Source: a bacterium
GTDB lineage: Bacteria > CG03
Reading direction: 5' to 3'
Assembly (NCBI GenBank): GCA_013791675.1
Contig: VMTI01000124.1
Location: 1-5,686, forward strand
DNA length: 5,686 nt
Shown: piece after piece, positions 5,127 to 5,686 of the stretch
Numbering within the stretch: the first letter of the stretch is position 1
Layout of the letters: the number at the start of each line of letters is the position of its first letter
The notes under the pieces: generated by a model
Database searches by the model: none
What the model was told of the DNA's origin: nothing
Seen by the model: only the letters and a program-made list of their open reading frames with translations
Position numbers and translations under genes: made by a program

Positions 5127-5401
5127 ATATAGAGGAAATAAAAAAAATAGCTAAGCTCGCGCGTATAGAAATTCCGGAAAACCAGCTGGAAGATTTCGCG
5201 GGAGAATTCAATAAAATACTGGAATATTTTAAAAAGCTTGACAGCGCTCCGACGGAAGGGGTGGAGCCTTTCCTTTTTGAAGAGGCAAATGTATGGCGAG
5301 ACGACCGCCATTTTGCTAATCCCGCCGCCAGAGAAATAATACTCGCTAATGCTCCCGAAAAACAGGGAGATTTTTTTAAAGTCAAAAAGGTGCTGGAATG
5401 A
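5123..5401 (+). CDS. gatC: Asp-tRNA(Asn)/Glu-tRNA(Gln) amidotransferase subunit C
   Basis: GatC is the small subunit that braces GatA against GatB in GatCAB, which amidates misacylated Glu-tRNA-Gln and/or Asp-tRNA-Asn. The 92 residues match the usual length. The N-terminal helix reads IKKIAKLARIEIPENQ, followed by FNKILEYFKKLDSAPTEGVEP. A conserved-position RDD (in place of the common RED) is near residues 59-61. The C-terminus has ILANAPEKQGDFFKVKKVLE, the typical NAP...F(F)xVxKV ending. The ATG lies in an ATGA overlap with panC and the gene overlaps gatA by four bases. It has no strong ribosome binding site. The assignment rests on these motifs and on gatA following directly. Confidence 0.93.
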   Translation: MNIEEIKKIAKLARIEIPENQLEDFAGEFNKILEYFKKLDSAPTEGVEPFLFEEANVWRDDRHFANPAAREIILANAPEKQGDFFKVKKVLE

Positions 5402-5686
5402 GCGTAAAGGAAAACATCATATCCTGCATCGCGAAGATAAAGCGCGAAAAGACAAACAGTTTCATAGAAATTTTTGAGGAGCGGGCGCTCGCGAAAGCTG
5501 AAGAAATTGACAGGGTACTCGCCTCGGGCGGCAGAAATCTCCCTCTGGCGGGCGCGCCTGTAGCACTGAAAGATAATATGGTTATAAAAGGCGAAACAGC
5601 CAGCTGCTCCTCCAAAATTCTCAAAGGTTTTGTTTCGCCCTACGACGCTGAAGTTGTGACAAGATTGGAAAAAGCGGGAGCGATAA
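5398..5686 (+). CDS. gatA: Glu/Asp-tRNA amidotransferase subunit A, 5' part (cut by right edge)
   Basis: GatA is the glutaminase subunit of GatCAB and belongs to the amidase-signature family (Ser-cisSer-Lys triad). Ninety-six residues are visible and the frame runs off the window, out of roughly 480 for the family. PLAGAPVALKDNM (49-61) contains the catalytic lysine of the triad (K58). KGETASCSSKIL and PYDAEVVTRLEKAGA match the early GatA pattern. The two catalytic serines and the glycine-rich signature lie beyond the edge. The ATG overlaps the gatC stop as ATGA and has an AAGG site (5387-5390) seven bases upstream. A gatB gene would be expected next or elsewhere. Presence of gatCA implies indirect charging of tRNA-Gln and/or tRNA-Asn. 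Confidence 0.94.
   Translation, partial: MSVKENIISCIAKIKREKTNSFIEIFEERALAKAEEIDRVLASGGRNLPLAGAPVALKDNMVIKGETASCSSKILKGFVSPYDAEVVTRLEKAGAI

Overview
This window joins a short accessory-looking stretch (about 1-1250) to a tightly packed housekeeping operon (about 1240 to the right edge, continuing beyond it). Protein families, Shine-Dalgarno sites and ATGA/GTGA gene overlaps mark it as bacterial. Neither the gene order hisS-thrC-folK-panC-gatC-gatA nor the mixed base composition identifies a phylum to me. An uncultured Gram-negative candidate phylum of the Elusimicrobiota/Omnitrophota kind is a guess from general flavour only.

Left part. Bases 2-514 hold the 3' part of an AT-rich reading frame of unknown function, open at the left edge. 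Next comes a 178-base gap with a 46-bp repeat, an extended -10 promoter and a perfect 10-bp inverted repeat just upstream of a strong ribosome binding site. These serve a 66-residue protein (693-893) of unknown function. A G+C-rich hairpin follows it. The 894-1276 intergenic region holds a second copy of the 46-bp repeat exactly 500 bp after the first, short palindromes, a tandem 7-bp repeat, a motif that may come from a mobile or REP-like element, and the promoter of the next operon.

Right part. Six plus-strand genes are nearly contiguous: histidyl-tRNA synthetase (hisS), threonine synthase with an N-terminal zinc ribbon (thrC), the folate enzyme HPPK (folK), pantothenate synthetase (panC), and the first two subunits of the tRNA-dependent amidotransferase (gatC, then gatA cut by the right edge). 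Four of the five junctions are 4-base stop/start overlaps. The fifth (thrC-folK) has a 12-base gap holding its own GGAGGT site. The operon therefore combines two aminoacyl-tRNA systems with threonine, folate and coenzyme A precursor synthesis: growth-linked genes expressed together rather than one pathway.

Most worth a second look are the 46-bp repeat placed after each of the two small left-hand genes (a cassette-like layout), the leader dyad of the 66-residue gene, and a hisS promoter so close to the likely start codon that the operon mRNA may be leaderless. I found no RNA gene, CRISPR array, transposase or complete known mobile element.
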